From NCBI RefSeq assembly GCF_029784165.1, contig NC_073695.1, forward strand, positions 13,825,286 through 13,889,285: a stretch of DNA of 64,000 nt. Direction: 5' to 3'. Position 1 is the stretch's first letter. Each line of letters starts with the position of its first letter. The position numbers and the translations under genes are program-made. Shown piece after piece: positions 10,768 to 23,471 of the stretch. Below the pieces are notes generated by a model that saw only the letters and a program-made list of their open reading frames with translations, made no database searches and was not told the origin of the DNA. The stretch is from Wyeomyia smithii (lineage: Eukaryota > Arthropoda > Insecta > Diptera > Culicidae).

Positions 10768-11720
10768 GTAGGGGAAGGGGTGATAAAATGGACACCCTAA
10801 GCCATTTCCCAATTTCCTCCACAGTTTAACACTACAACTATGAGTCGATAGCGCACATCAACTGAGTCACTAACGGTTGATACAAAAAATAAGAAGAAGT
10901 ACTCAAATATAATATTTTTCGTAGTTTTCATGAGCATTTTCGAAAGCAGTTTTTTTGGGGTAAAATGGACACGTGTAGGTAAAATGGGAGGTGGTAATAT
11001 GAACACCTTGGGCGTGAACATTAATTATCCCTTTACAGATAGTAAAATGTTGTTCCATAGCACGTAACACACTTATGCATTCACCAACAGTTCAATTTTC
11101 AACATTTGCTGTAGAAATTAATAACAATATATGACCTTATCCACAAGAAACTGAGAAATTGCGGAAGCTTTTTTTACGGACCTTCCGCATTCAACGGTAC
11201 GTTTAGCCGCGGTCATCTGTTCATCGGTCCGAGTTCACCTTTGCGTTTTTCTGATATAAAAACGAAGCATCTAGATTTTTCAATGGAAATTAACATAATT
11301 TTTTCCCCATGACCATGGGCTGTCCATTTTACCCGCACATACTTATTATTGAAAGTTGATTATTGATTATCGAAAAAATCATTTAAACAATTACTAACCT
11401 TTGATGATTTCTTCTGGTTAGTGGTCTGAGTACAAATAATTGCAGAAAAATCGTTATAAAATACTGTTTTACACTTGAAAAAACCTTAATTTTTGTATGC
11501 CAAAAATAACATCACCACCACGAATGTACACGTGTTTCTTGTTTTTGTTTATTATTTCGTTCGTTTGACTGTTACATGTCGCCTACTTTGTCTCAAATAG
11601 CTTCTAGTGCCTCTAAGATAAGGTGCCAAAGAAGTTTGTACTATTTTTCAACGTAATAGTCGAAATTTAAACGGGTGTCCATTTTACCACCCCTGTTCAT
11701 TTTACCCACAGTTCCCCTAT
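10768..11720. repeat. Candidate TIR element with GTAAAATGGACA-type ends
   Basis: The left end reads TAGGGGAAGGGGTGATAAAA. The right end reads back as TATAGGGGAACTGTGGGTAA and GGTAAAATGGACACCC. Internal copies of TAAAATGGACA occur near 10971 and, inverted, near 11328. The arrangement suggests a nonautonomous DNA element of about 950 bp, but the arms are short and diverged and no target duplication is clear. Confidence 0.45.
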
Positions 11721-11809
11721 AATAATCACGTAAACCAAACGTTTGCTTGTTCACAATGAGGTTAAATTATGACCTAATTCGGACTGCTTCGATCATAACA
11801 TGGGAACCG

Positions 11810-12185
11810 TAAATCATTCATTCACAGACGCCATATATTAGCCTCATTATTCAGAAAAAGGTATTTCTTAGTATCATAAAAATACGCATCACAAAATAAT
11901 TGATGCCTTCTTTTGTTGGTGAACCGCAGGCTCCAGATTCATGCATTGAATCCTCACTCGTTTCGCTATATGATCATTTTGCCTTAAATTACCCCCGTGT
12001 TTTTAGGCAAACAATTATCGTATCGGAGGAGCAGAAATCATACAGGGAACAGAACAGAAGAGTGTGCGTTATGTTCTTATCACACTAGAAGCTTTGAACT
12101 GCAATTTTTCGAAGCATGCTTCGAAATGACAAATCAGTTTGGAAAAATGGCCAATAAATATATTTTTTCCCTGTTATTCTAGTAT
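11810..12185. repeat. Dispersed repeat family, copy 1
   Basis: About 370 bp are matched by a diverged inverted copy at about 59535-59900. Landmarks shared by both copies are TGATGCCTTCTTTTGTTGGTGA, cut here to its core GCCTTCTTTTGTTGG, then AGGCAAACAATTATCGTAT and AGAAGAGTGTGCGTTATGTT. No intact ORF is shared. The origin is not recognised. Confidence 0.6.
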
Positions 12186-12327
12186 AGCTGCCTGCGAATA
12201 ATTTTTGAGTTGGAGTTTGACGACTTTGATTTTATTTTAAATTTTGTTGTATCTTATAAAACACTACCATTGTTTATAAGAGAGAGGGAAATAACAAATT
12301 TCATGATGAATCAAAACATCAAAACAT

Positions 12328-12510
12328 TCAATATTTGGATCCTATACTCTTGTATGCTGTACAGGCCTGTGACTTTTCGAACTTGCTCAAAGTTGAATCA
12401 CTTTCACCGTCTACATCGTCATCCAGTTTCCCGTTCCGTGATTGACTGTTGGACATGTTTGCGTTATCAAGACGTGTACCCATTCCACTCGACCTGCTAC
12501 AGTGTCCCAT
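12328..12510 (-). CDS. Unrecognised 60-codon ORF
   Basis: The protein starts MGHCSRSSGMGTRL and has a polar, acidic Ser/Asp-rich composition (DDDVDGESDS). This is more like a disordered segment of a real protein than a shadow frame. It ends at a stop with no good splice donor near it, and no neighbouring exon is visible. It is a weak candidate only; a chance ORF is at least as likely. Confidence 0.15.
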   Translation of the reverse strand: MGHCSRSSGMGTRLDNANMSNSQSRNGKLDDDVDGESDSTLSKFEKSQACTAYKSIGSKY

Positions 12511-14590
12511 CGAACATTCAAAGTGATAATAAAACGTCGAACCACAAACTTAGCAAACGCGAAGTATCAATTTTCTCACCGAAAAAGCTACCCGACGCTT
12601 GTTCACATTCAAGAGCAAAGGCAAAGATTGATTCCTCCTCCTACCGGTGATCGTTTTACGGGTTGCGTACAAAGTTTCCCGGAGGAACTCTTCTACTTAA
12701 TGCTCATTTAATAATGTATACATACTGTGCTTCAAAGTTTGCCATCCGGTGTTACTGTCGGTGTAACAAATTTCAGCTTGAAAGCATCTGCTGGAAATAC
12801 TTTCGCGTAATCTTAAATAACTTTCCGCTGGCACCGGCAGGCGGAGTTTTTCAAACTGATGAAGAGTAAAAGCGAGACCCAAAAAAAAAAACAGTCGTTT
12901 TTTGATCCACCCAACAGTGATTTTTTCTGCTTTATCCGAGATGTTTATTCCAATTCAACTGATTACCTTATCACGAAGTTAATCTAACCACCAAATATTT
13001 ACATTTAAATTTCGCACGTCGAAGTCACTCGAGCAGAGTTACCACCATCAAAGTATGACTAGTGCAAAAATAAAATTGATTACATTCATCACGCTTCACT
13101 GCGTTACTTTGACAGTTGAATGGAACATGTTTTTCCAATCAACGAGGACAACACGATTTGGTAGGAGGACTGTCAGAGCGTCACCCGCCCCACGACTGGA
13201 AGTGGAAATGTGATAAATCCTTTCCACTTCCGCTCTACACTTCTGAGGGGGCTGAACATGAGAATGGAACCGAGAAGGCCCATCATTGCTGGAAATGACA
13301 GCAGCCAGGCCAGGTAACGACGAATGCGTCGTCGTTGGGTGTCGTAACAATTGGCGAGTAGTCTGCGTGCGTGCGGTGACAGATTAAAATTGAGGTGAAA
13401 GCACAAAGGATCTGTGCGCACCAGGCCAGTCAAGTTGATTTTGGGCTGTATCTGGGCAATTGTGGCGTTTATAGGCCAGGTGTTTTTCGAACGAATTGGA
13501 GCGCGAGATGATCTTGTGCCCCACGAGCAGGACCAGTTTGAATGTGACTTTTTCTCGTCGTTTTTGAGCACTGAAAGACACGGATGGCGTGACTTCTTTT
13601 ATCTGTCAGCAAACAGACTCCTTGTGGAAACTAATTTACACTGCGCTACAACTACGTAACTGGTGTTGATAGTAGGTAAATGTTGCTTATGGAGTCAGAA
13701 TCAATATTTATCGGTGGTAATTTACTATCGCAAATATTACCGCGAAAATTTATATCACCTTTCGATGGTTGGCAAATGAAATAGCAGGAGGCTTTTGATG
13801 CGGCAATTTCTCCCGTAAATAAATATTATACTTTATATGAGCAATCAACTGGCATTCAGGTGAAGGACTCCAGGAAAGCTATGCTCATGTAAAAAAGTAA
13901 ACACAGATCATCAGCAGCCATTTTGTTCTCAGAACATAAGCTTTTCGTGCCTGTTATACCGAACTGAACAATGGATGCATACCGTAATTATGAGTTGTTT
14001 GAAATGCGTCTATCATTACGAAGCTCGTCACGTATGGAAAAACATAATTATCTGCATCATTAGAGCGAAGCTGTGGCACTCTTCAGATGCTTTGCTCCGC
14101 AGAGCAGCCGATTTTTTACGTACGACGCGTTTCACGACCTGTCAGACCACCTTTATAGAATAACAATTTCGGAACCATTTTGTTCTTAAATTTAAACAGG
14201 ATATTAGCAGAGTGTAAATATTAATGAAAAAAAAAAAAGGATCCATTCTAAGAGCAACGTTTCTTATGTTTGTAAAGATTGTATTTGTATTATCTTCCCA
14301 CATTGTTTCTGTTGATAATGAAATCGAGGCTTGAGAAACTCTTAGCAAACCTAAAACCACAGTTCATGGAATTTTATCATCCATTGCGATTCATGACAAT
14401 ACTGCCGTGATATGACATTGTGACGTAGATCTAAGTTTTTCAATACGGCCCAAAAACGAATGAATTTCTCGCCACTTTTGTATTGAAATGGGTGCCTACG
14501 TCACTTTATTTTTTTTTTTTTTTGATTTTATACAACGTACGAATAAGTAACAACGAAAAGGAAGATACCAAAAGATAGGTCTTCGAATAA
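12511..14590. other. Non-coding or unrecognised DNA
   Basis: No gene can be called. The segment 13096-13660 is GC-richer and carries overlapping ORFs on both strands with hydrophobic stretches (for instance plus strand 13414-13659, minus strand 13173-13571). None has a recognisable family signature, and splice sites are not evident. It could hold a decayed exon of a host gene. Confidence 0.35.
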
Positions 14591-15031
14591 CACAGTGCAA
14601 CATTTATTTTGCCTTGGCTTCTATGTATGATTTTTGATGAAGTTTGATGCGAAAATAAATTTCCCGGAGTTTAAACATTTTTCAACTTAAGGGGCAACAA
14701 TGGCACCATTTTGAATTTTTGAGAAACCGGTAATTTTTGATGTTTTTTCGACGCCATTTTGTTTTAAGACCAAATATCAAAATTCCAAGAGTTTGTCCAC
14801 ATATAAGCATCTTTTTACCCATCTTTAAAAAAAAACAGATCTTAAATCGGACAAAAACTGAGCTCAAAACGGTGATTCTATGAAAATTACCGGTTTCTCA
14901 AAAATTTAAAAGGGCGCCATTGTTGCATAATATATGTTCAAACTCGGGGAAATTCAGTTTTGCATAAAAACACACAAAAAAATTATATATAAAAGCCAAG
15001 GCAGAAAAAAGTCATTTTTTGTTGCACTGTG
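14591..15031. mobile_element. Harbinger-like MITE, complete copy
   Basis: The TIRs begin CACAGTGCAAC and the element is flanked by a 3-bp duplication TAA (14588-14590 and 15032-15034). The arms extend inward about 150 bp, through GCCTTGGCTT, GGGCAACAATGG and GAGAAACCGGTAATTTT. A 3-bp TWA duplication fits the PIF/Harbinger group. A second copy lacking the left arm lies at about 59185-59445, also followed by TAA. Confidence 0.7.
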
Positions 15032-15034
15032 TAA

Positions 15035-15640
15035 TGAACAACTTGGCATGAAAAACTCATATTCGAAAAAATGGCTTTTACGTCACTTTGACATCTCATA
15101 GCAGAATACTAGAAACACGCTGGTTCTGGGGAGATTGCCGGAACAAGTTCCGGTGAACATTATGTATAAACAATGAAAGAATTTGATACTCGGCAAGCCT
15201 ATCATGTGGCACTTTAAATCATATGATTAACTAGTTTCATCAAAGCCAGGATCACATTGACCACACCGGAGCATATTTCAAATCCCACCGGGAAATTCGT
15301 CGGTTTTGTGACTTGATTCAGTACATTTGACACCTCTAATAATCCTTGGAATCATCCAAAAATCACAGAAGAGCTTGAGTGCATGGTTCTAAGTCGACTT
15401 ATTAATTTTATTATCAGTGAGACATCGGTAATAGATGAAAAATATGTGTCAGTAACATCCAACTAGCCTCAGACCATGTCGGGCTTACCCCACTCACAGG
15501 GTGACGGTGTTATCCCGACAGCACACATTTAAAAAAAAATATATTTCTACAAATTTAGTGCTTAATTTACCTCAGATCGAATTCCTGTGATTGCTTACAA
15601 TACAAGCAATAAATTGTAGAGCAACGAAAAATAATGTAGT
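15035..15640. other. Non-coding spacer
   Basis: No gene is seen; AT-rich and without recognisable motifs. Confidence 0.4.
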
Positions 15641-15811
15641 ATAGGTGGGTATTCTGCTTGAATCGTTTTAGGAAAAAAATATCAAAAAAATACATCTGTG
15701 TACTTTGATATTCATAATGTGTAAAATTATTGAAATTTTTGTCATGTTTTTAAATTTCATTTACCCAAAAAATATATTTCTAAAAACTTCTTCATTTATA
15801 CAGTACAATAT
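15641..15811. repeat. Left part of an older repeat split by Gypsy
   Basis: This segment and 21001-21180 together align with the reverse complement of about 61985-62340. Landmarks are a shared CATAATGTGTAAAATTA-type block and TTTTTAAATTTCATTT on this side, and GACCAAGAGATATTTTT beyond the Gypsy insertion. The repeat was one piece before the Gypsy element landed in AATAT. Confidence 0.65.
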
Positions 15812-16041
15812 TGTTATGTACTCTGATATTCGGCATAAAGGGTTGAACCCTTCTCTTAATTTATAGCGATTTGATCTTAATCTCTCGAGGCACGTAAAGA
15901 GAAAGGAATAAACGAAAAGTCAGTCTTGTTCGATACCGCGATCTGTTAACAAGTGTCATTTTGTTGTATCACAGCCCGCATGCTATTATAAAATAGTACT
16001 TTACTTAAAACGTTTAAGTAGACCGGAGGATAGATATTTCA
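15812..16041 (+). repeat. 5' LTR of Gypsy element
   Basis: Starts TGTTATGTACTCTGATATTC and ends GATATTTCA. It contains a TATAAAATAG box near 15985-15995. It matches the right LTR over 230 bp with about four substitutions. Confidence 0.9.
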
Positions 16042-16043
16042 AC

Positions 16044-16060
16044 TGGCGACGAGAAAAAGT
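16044..16060 (+). promoter_or_regulatory. Primer-binding site of Gypsy element
   Basis: TGGCGACGAGAAAAAGT begins 2 nt after the LTR. A TGG start is required to pair with a tRNA 3' CCA end; the tRNA species is not identified. Confidence 0.6.
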
Positions 16061-16583
16061 GAATCGTGTAAATCTCAAACAGATAGCAATATCTAGAGTG
16101 AGTGGTGCGTGTAAGTATAACAAGCGAGGTGGTAAGATCGCTCATTTGACTGCAAGCAGTGTACTTGTGCTTAATGTAACTAACACCGTAATTAATGTGG
16201 GTAAAGTCACTGTTGAGCTACGGATATATATAAGTTTTCATAAAAATAATTAGACAAGTTGTAAATTAATTATACCACGAGGTTTAATTCTTTTATCGCC
16301 ATTTTGGTTTTCCTTTGTAGTATTCATCGAGCGTTATAAAACAAGGTGCTCAGTTTCTCTGAGTGATCGATAGAAGGAAAGTAGAACTAAATTGGAAGGC
16401 GACCAAACAGAACAGAAAAACTTAGAGTATCTAGTGAGAGGCTTGCATGCTGTAACTCATCCAGGTTGCTCAAAGGTCTGCTAAGACTGTGTGATCGCAA
16501 ATGTATCCTCAGAAGAATTCATCGCATCAAACCGTAAGTCATTCATTTTGAATTTATTAGACAGTGTTGATTACCGCTTAAAA

Positions 16584-17384
16584 ATGACTATGATCGGTTC
16601 GTTGGATCATTATATCGAAGGAACTTCTTTTACGAATTACGTAGAACGTTTGGACTTTCTGAGTACCCTAAATGGATGGGCGGAAGAAAAAAAGAAGTCG
16701 GTCTTGATTGCACTTTCGGGCCCGATTGTTTACGATAAACTGAAATTGATCTTCCCTACGACTGAATTAAAAACTTTGTCTTATGAAGACATGGTAAAAA
16801 AGCTTAAGGAAAGATTCGACAAGATTGAGCCGGGTATGATGCAAAGATACCGGTTTTATAACAAATTCCAAAGTGCGGGGGAATCTGCAGAAAATTTTAT
16901 TCTGGGAGTTAAATTGCAGGCAGAACATTGTAATTTTAAAGAATTTAGACGGCTGTTCGCGATCGTTTAATAATGGGGTTGTTCGATAAAGAGTTACAAA
17001 AAGAGTTACTCAAAGATGATGACTTGGAGTTGGCAGTTGTGAAAAAAAAATTGTCAACCATGAACTAGCTGGAAACAGAGTTGAATTGATTAACGGACGA
17101 GCAAACAATTTTGCTGAAATTCTTTCGATTAAAGACAGGTTAGGTAGACGAGGTAATGATAATTATTCACACAGATATGACGGGCCTCTGCGAGGCAGAA
17201 CTGCTAGGTCGGATCACAGGCGTGTAGGATTTCGAGACAGATCATCTTCTGATAATCGTACCAGAAACTCTTATGCTAATGCTGTTTGTAACTATTGTAA
17301 GAAAAAAGGACATTTAAGAGAGACTGCTATAGTTACAAAAATAGAAATTTTATTAAATTTGTAGACGAAAGCTCCAGAACTGAC
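16584..17384 (+). pseudogene. gag: Gypsy gag with zinc knuckle, frameshifted
   Basis: The likely start is the ATG at 16584 (MTMIGSLDHYIEGTSF...). The capsid-like block contains YVERLDFLSTLNGW and KKLKERFDKIEPG. The frame breaks near 16948, after which a second frame continues with RLIMGLFDKELQKELLK. It breaks again at an A-run near 17042, and the third frame runs to a knuckle CNYCKKKGHLRDC (C-x2-C-x4-H-x3-C) near 17285-17330, where another shift is needed. The product would form the particle and bind element RNA. All breaks can be bridged with single-base changes, so the decay is recent. Confidence 0.8.
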
Positions 17385-17399
17385 CGAACGTATAATTTC

Positions 17400-20300
17400 A
17401 AACGATCTGTTGACCACGACTCTTCCGAAGAAACTGATGGATTGGAATGCATGATGATTTCGTCGGTTAATAAAGTGAATGAACCTTGCATGGTGAATGT
17501 TTTAGTTGAGAACAATCAGCTACAAATGGAGATTGATTCTGGGTCGGCTGTCTCGGTTATTAGTGAGGCAGACTATCATGCGTATTTTAACACTTTATCG
17601 CTTTCTGCCTCTAATAGGCAACTTATTGTGGTGAATGGTTCTCGTTTAAAAATTCTAGGGGAATTACTGGTGAATGTAAGACTTAACGGTTTAAGTCATC
17701 AGCAGAAATCGGTAGTATTGAAATGCAATTTATTCCTTTGTTTGGACGTTCTTGGCTGGACATTTTCTTCCCTAGATGGAGATCAGGTTTCATCAATTGT
17801 TCAGCTGTAATTAATTTAACCGTGGAAGAAGGTATAAATAGCATCATTACTGATTTGAAGTTACTATGCAAACCAGTTTTTGATAAAGATTTTTCCGAAC
17901 CGATTGTAGGTTATGAAGGGGACTTAGTGTTAAAGTACGATCAACCTATTTTCAAGAGAGCATACACTGTTCCGTATAAACTGAGAGACAAGATGATACA
18001 GCATTTAGAAATGCTGGAAAAACAGAAGGTGATAACGCCTATAAAAGTGAGCGAGTGGGCATCACCCGTGATAATTGTCGTAAAAAAGGATCAAGATATA
18101 CGGATGGTTATTGACTGCAAGGTATCGTTGAATAAAACCATTGTACCTAATACTTATCCTCTACCACTAGCGCAGGATATTTTTGCTACATTGTCGGGTT
18201 GTAAAATATTCTGTTGTCTCGATTTGGCTGGAGCTAACACACAGGTTTCTTTATCCGCGCGGTCTAAGCAATTTACTGTTATAAACACTATAAAAGGGTT
18301 ATTCACCTACAATCGCCTTCCGCAAGGCGCGCCGATTTTCCAACAAATTATGGACCAGGTTCTTCAAGGGCTGGATAGAGTTAGTTGCTATCTAGACGAT
18401 GTGCTGGTTGCAGGGAAAAATCTTGACGAGTGTGTTAACATTTTAAAATTAGTTCTTGACAGGTTAATGAAGGCCAACATTAAAGTAAACTTTAAAAAAT
18501 GTAAGTTTTTTGTAAGTCAGCTTCCCTATCTAGGGCATCTTATAACAGATAAGGGGCTTTTACCATCTCCAGAAAAATTGTCCACAATCAGTAAAGCGAA
18601 AAGACCTGAAAATGTGGCAGAGTTAAGAGCCTATTTAGGCTTGATAAACTACTACAACAAATTCGTGCCACATCTTTCCTTTAAATTAAAAAGCCTGTAT
18701 GCACTGCTGACTAAAGATGTTGACTATGTATGGACCAGCGAATGTGAGCAAGCATTTCAGGAGGGGAAAATGGCTCTTTTAAAGGCTGAATTCTTAGAAT
18801 TTTACGACCCACAAAAACCATTGGTCGTTGTTTCGGATGCTAGTTCATATGGATTAGGCGGCGTGTTAGCGCATGAAATTGATGGAGTTGAAAGACCCAT
18901 TTGTTTCACCTCCTTTTCGCTGAATTCGGCGCAAAAACGATATCCAATTTTACACTTAGAGGCATTGGCGTTAGTTTGCAGGATAAAAAAGTTTCACAAA
19001 TTCCTTTTTGGTCAAAAGTTTAGGGTGTATACTGACCATAAGCCTCTTGTGGGTATTTTCGGGAAAAGTGGAAATAACTCGTTATTTGTGACACGAATAC
19101 AACGGTATACAATGGAGTGATCTATTTACGAATTCGAAATAGCATACCGAGCTTCCGCGCACATGGGAAATGCGGACTTTTGCTCGCGGTTCCCGGTTGA
19201 GCAAGCGGTTCCAAAAAGTTTAGATATTGGTAATATTAACAGCTTAAACTTAACTGACAGTTTACCGTTAGATGCATTGTTGATTTCCAGACAGACTCAA
19301 AATGATTCGTGTTTGGCTACAGTCATGAGCTTTATAAAAAGTGAATGGCCAAAAAAAGTAGATACCCAGCATAAAGATTTTCATGCGTTAAAAAAGTGAA
19401 CTGGAGGTTATTGATAATTGCCTCATGTATCAAAATAGAGTGGTTATACCAAAGAGTTTAAGAAACCAAGTACTAAGTCTCCTGCATGCTAATCACATCG
19501 GGATAGTTAAAATGAAGCAATTATCAAGACAAACTGTTTTTTGGCCCGGTATCAACAATGACATCGAACAATTCATAAAAAGTTGCGAAGCCTGCATCAA
19601 AACGTCTACAGTTCCTACAAAACCAATTTGTAGCAAATGGATTCCAACCACTAGGCCTTTCAGTCGGGTGCACGCCGATTTTTTTCATTTTCAGCAGAAG
19701 ACATTTCTGTTACTTGTAGACAGCTTTTCGAAGTGGGTGGAGGTAGAGTATATGCCATATGGTACAGACGTAAAAAAGTAGTTAACGTGTTAATGTCATT
19801 TTTCGCAAGGTTGGTCTTCCAGAAGTTGTGGTAACGGATGGTGGGCCACCATTCAATTCTAAGGAGTTTGCTTATTTTTTTAATTAACATGGCATAAATT
19901 TCATGAAAAGTCCACCGTACAATCCGAGCAGCAACGGGCAGGCGGAAAGACTAGTGAGGGTGACGAAAGACGTTTTCAAAAAGTTTCTGTTAGATCCTCA
20001 GATAAGGCCTCTAGAGTTATCCACAAAGCTTAGCTACTTTTTGATGAATTATAGGAATCAAATATCAACTTCAGAAGGTTTCCTTCCCTGTCAAAAAGTG
20101 TTTTCATATGAACCAAAAATTATGTTAGATTTGCTCCATCCAAATAAACAACGTAATAAGTTTTTTAAAGAACCTAATAGTAAAGTTGAACCCATGCAAA
20201 CAACATATAATTTGGAAGATCCTTTTAATAAGCTAGTGGTGGGAGATAAGCTTTACTATAAAAATTTCAGGAAAACTGACATAGAGAGATGGATTGAAGT

Positions 20301-20643
20301 AACATTTTTGGAGCGAATTTCTAAAAATGTTTTTGAAATCTTACTCCACAGCAATACAACCATCATGGCTCACAGGAATCAGCTAAAACTAGTAGGAGCT
20401 TCAGTCATTGGAACCAGCAGCCTGTTGATATCAGGAGACCCACCGATTACAAGGAAGCGTAACTGGACTCAGCGGGATGATGCATCAGCTGGAATTTCGG
20501 GAACAAAGACGGCGTCATTAAGCGAGTTATCAGAGCATGAACGAAAATGCCCTAGTGCACCTAAGCGAACGAAAACGAGTCGTAGTCCGGTGATAACCCG
20601 AAGTCGTACTCGAACGTGCATGGATATGCCATCGAACAAATAA
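17400..20643 (+). pseudogene. pol: Gypsy pol: protease, RT, RNase H, integrase, with frameshifts and stops
   Basis: The protease shows DSGSAVSVIS (about 17535-17565). The RT has CLDLAGANTQV, RLPQGAP and the catalytic YLDD (about 18390). RNase H has VVSDASSYGLGGVLAH and TDHKPL. The integrase has the HHCC finger HANHIGIVK...CEACIK (about 19480-19600), the catalytic segment HADFF and VTDGGPPFNS, and the final GKGE-type YNPSSNGQAERL. Lesions are a frameshift near 17740 between protease and RT, a TGA near 19118, a shift in the A-run at about 19390, a shift near 19785, another near 19815 and a TAA near 19885. The tail after the integrase (to 20643) is basic and ends SRTRTCMDM. No env-like ORF follows. 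Confidence 0.88.
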
Positions 20644-20752
20644 GTATTTATGTAGAAAAATCATTAATAAGTGAATTCTGAACTAGGTTAAGCAAAAACA
20701 AAGTTACAAAATAACTATCGAATATTTTTAGCTTATAAGTGTGTTTCCTCTT

Positions 20753-20765
20753 CAGAAGGAAGAAC
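20753..20765 (+). promoter_or_regulatory. Polypurine tract of Gypsy element
   Basis: The purine-rich CAGAAGGAAGAAC lies directly before the right LTR, where plus-strand priming occurs in LTR elements. Confidence 0.55.
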
Positions 20766-20995
20766 TGTTCTGTATTCTGATATTCGGCATAAAGGGTTGA
20801 ACCCTTCTCTTAATTTATAGCGATTTGATCTTAATCTCTCGAGGCACGTAAAGAGAAAGGAATAAACGAAAAGTCAGTCTTGTTCGATACCGCGATCTGT
20901 TAACAAGTGTCATTTTGTTGTATCACAGCCCGCATGCTATTATAAAATAGTACTTTACTAAAAACGTTTAAGTAGACCGGAGGATGGATATTTCA
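20766..20995 (+). repeat. 3' LTR of Gypsy element
   Basis: Starts TGTTCTGTATTCTGATATTC and ends GATATTTCA. It is followed by AATAT, the copy of the target duplication. Confidence 0.9.
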
Positions 20996-21000
20996 AATAT

Positions 21001-21180
21001 ATCGCTAAAATTAAGACCAAGAGATATTTTTTATGTTTGCTCCAGAAAGAATGGCAATCAATGAAAAACATTAATAATTTTGAGTAGAATTGAGATATTC
21101 ACGATGTTAGCATTGCAATTTGTTTCTCTTAAAAAGCCCTAAAAGTCATTCAAAGACAGTTTTAAGGTGAAAATTGAAAA
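21001..21180. repeat. Right part of the older repeat split by Gypsy
   Basis: Reads GACCAAGAGATATTTTT, then ATTGAGATATTCACGATGTT and CATTCAAAGACAGTTTT. These appear reverse-complemented in the copy at about 61985-62165. Confidence 0.65.
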
Positions 21181-21496
21181 AAAGGAAGAACGCAAAATGT
21201 GTTTTTTCAATATAAATCGGTTGTTTTTAGAGATAGAGAAAAACTTTTTTTGTACAAAGGTACTAAAAATTAACGGAGCTATAAAATTGTAGAACAACTT
21301 TTTCTTCTATCTACCAAGATAAAAAAATTTGGATACTTGATCTCATCGAAAATTTGGGTCACCCTAATTTTTGATAACTTTTCAATAAGCACTATATCAT
21401 ATGTAACAACTTTGTAGAAGATAGTTTTCCTTTAAAATATTGCTGTAGAGCTTTAGACCCAAATTTCCCCTTAAATTTGGTTTCTGGACCATTGTG
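21181..21496. other. Non-coding spacer
   Basis: AT-rich, with no gene. It ends at the 8-bp hAT target duplication CAATGCAG (21497-21504). Confidence 0.45.
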
Positions 21497-21823
21497 CAAT
21501 GCAGTAGAGATGGTCGGGTACTGGTAATTCGATTTTCGTGCATTATGAGAATTTTATTATTAACTTTTCAAGCCTAGGTGTCTTGGACTGGGAGGGAGAA
21601 ACGGATACGAAGCTGTGGGAAAGTCAAATGACTCAGAATGAGTTGTAAATTTGAACCAGAAGAAAAAAGCATCTTTCAATAGCAGGTATTGTAATAACTT
21701 GAAGGTATCGCCTCACTTGATAAAATATTCAACGCAAGCATTTTTTTGTATTCAGTGTGGTTACCCAAAATATTTTGGTTTATTTTTGCTTAAAATAAAA
21801 AATTTCATAAACTTTCAGTAATA

Positions 21824-22176
21824 GAGCGGGGGCCTAGTGTGGTTGGTAACGTCTCCGCCAACCACGCTCGACACCTGGGTTCGAATCCCACCGCCGACAT
21901 AGGTGTCGATGGTTGTGAGGTGGCGTGATCCACTCACAACCAACCCAACTGGTCTAGATTCAATCCTAGCCGACACCGGGAGATTTTCTGAGGCGAAAAA
22001 TCTCTGGGATCACGCCTTTCATCGCATGAGGAAGTAAAGCCGTTGGCGCCGGTCCGTTAATAAAAACGGGTCGTGAGTTAAGGTCCTGGATGAGAAGTCG
22101 CCTCCCTGGGCTTCGGTGATTTGCCACAACAGTGGCGGAACTAGACCGACGGAAAATAAGCGAGAATAAAAAAAAA
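21824..22176 (+). mobile_element. tRNA-derived SINE, plus strand
   Basis: The tRNA-like head has A box TAGTGTGGTTGG and B box GGTTCGAATCC. The body contains CCGGGAGATTTTCTGAGGCG and the tail is a run of A. The target duplication AAACTTTCAGTAATA lies at 21809-21823 and 22177-22191. The same family recurs in the opposite orientation at 33603-33944. It is transcribed by RNA polymerase III in related SINEs and depends on a LINE for mobility. Confidence 0.85.
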
Positions 22177-22191
22177 AAACTTTCAGTAATA

Positions 22192-22730
22192 ATCCTGCCA
22201 GCGTATTTCGATTATTAAACTTGCGCTTTCTGGATTTACGGTGCAAGCCAGCTTTCTTTTGAAATTTGAGAAATTGCTTAACCAACTTCTGTTTTATGTA
22301 GCGACAATTTTGTAGTTGCACCGGCAACGTAATCACTGTGAAAGGATGATTGCATTTTACTTGACCGTGGACTTATTCGAAAAATACTTAACATCCATAC
22401 ACGCAATGAAATTATTAATATTTTCTGAAACATAATATTTCTGTCCTTTGGTAAGCTACGAGTTTTGAAAGTTTGCCGATTTTTCAAAGGCATGTTTGTC
22501 GTTAAAATGTGAAATATGTGGAATACCTCCTCCGTAATTATTACTCGGGTATCAAAAAAAACTGTCGTTTGGTAACAATTTCGAACTATACATTTCATCA
22601 CGGTTGATTGTTGATTTTCGTTTCACAAAATAGTGAGGTATAAAATTGTGAAATTATTGCAACTCTGCGCAAGTCTGCGAAAACGTGTCAAATAAATGTT
22701 GTGTAAACAACAAAAAAAGTCTGCGTAAAT
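22192..22730. other. hAT-derived non-coding DNA
   Basis: Original sequence of the hAT-bounded element between the SINE and the BEL insertion. A minus-strand ORF of 107 codons (22278-22601) begins MMKCIVRNCY; it is discussed as a weak THAP-like candidate in the findings and is not called as a gene. Confidence 0.4.
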
Positions 22731-22736
22731 ATACAC

Positions 22737-23471
<735 letters not shown>

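Larger units (their letters stand above)
15812..20995 (+). mobile_element. Ty3/Gypsy (Mag-like) LTR retrotransposon, full length, inactivated
   Basis: The element has two 230-bp LTRs (15812-16041 and 20766-20995) that differ at about four positions. A perfect 5-bp target duplication AATAT flanks it (15807-15811 and 20996-21000). It has a primer-binding site beginning TGGCGACGAG at 16044 and a purine-rich tract just before the right LTR. Domain order is Gag, zinc knuckle, protease, RT, RNase H, integrase, which is the Ty3/Gypsy order. The Gag pattern (W..Y.ERL-like) and short LTRs fit the Mag clade. Several frameshifts and stops disable it. Confidence 0.9.

Noticed and set aside
13096..13660. 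Possible host membrane-protein exon (hydrophobic ORFs on both strands)
   Set aside because: Hydrophobic stretches occur in overlapping frames of both strands. No family motif or splice structure could be supported.
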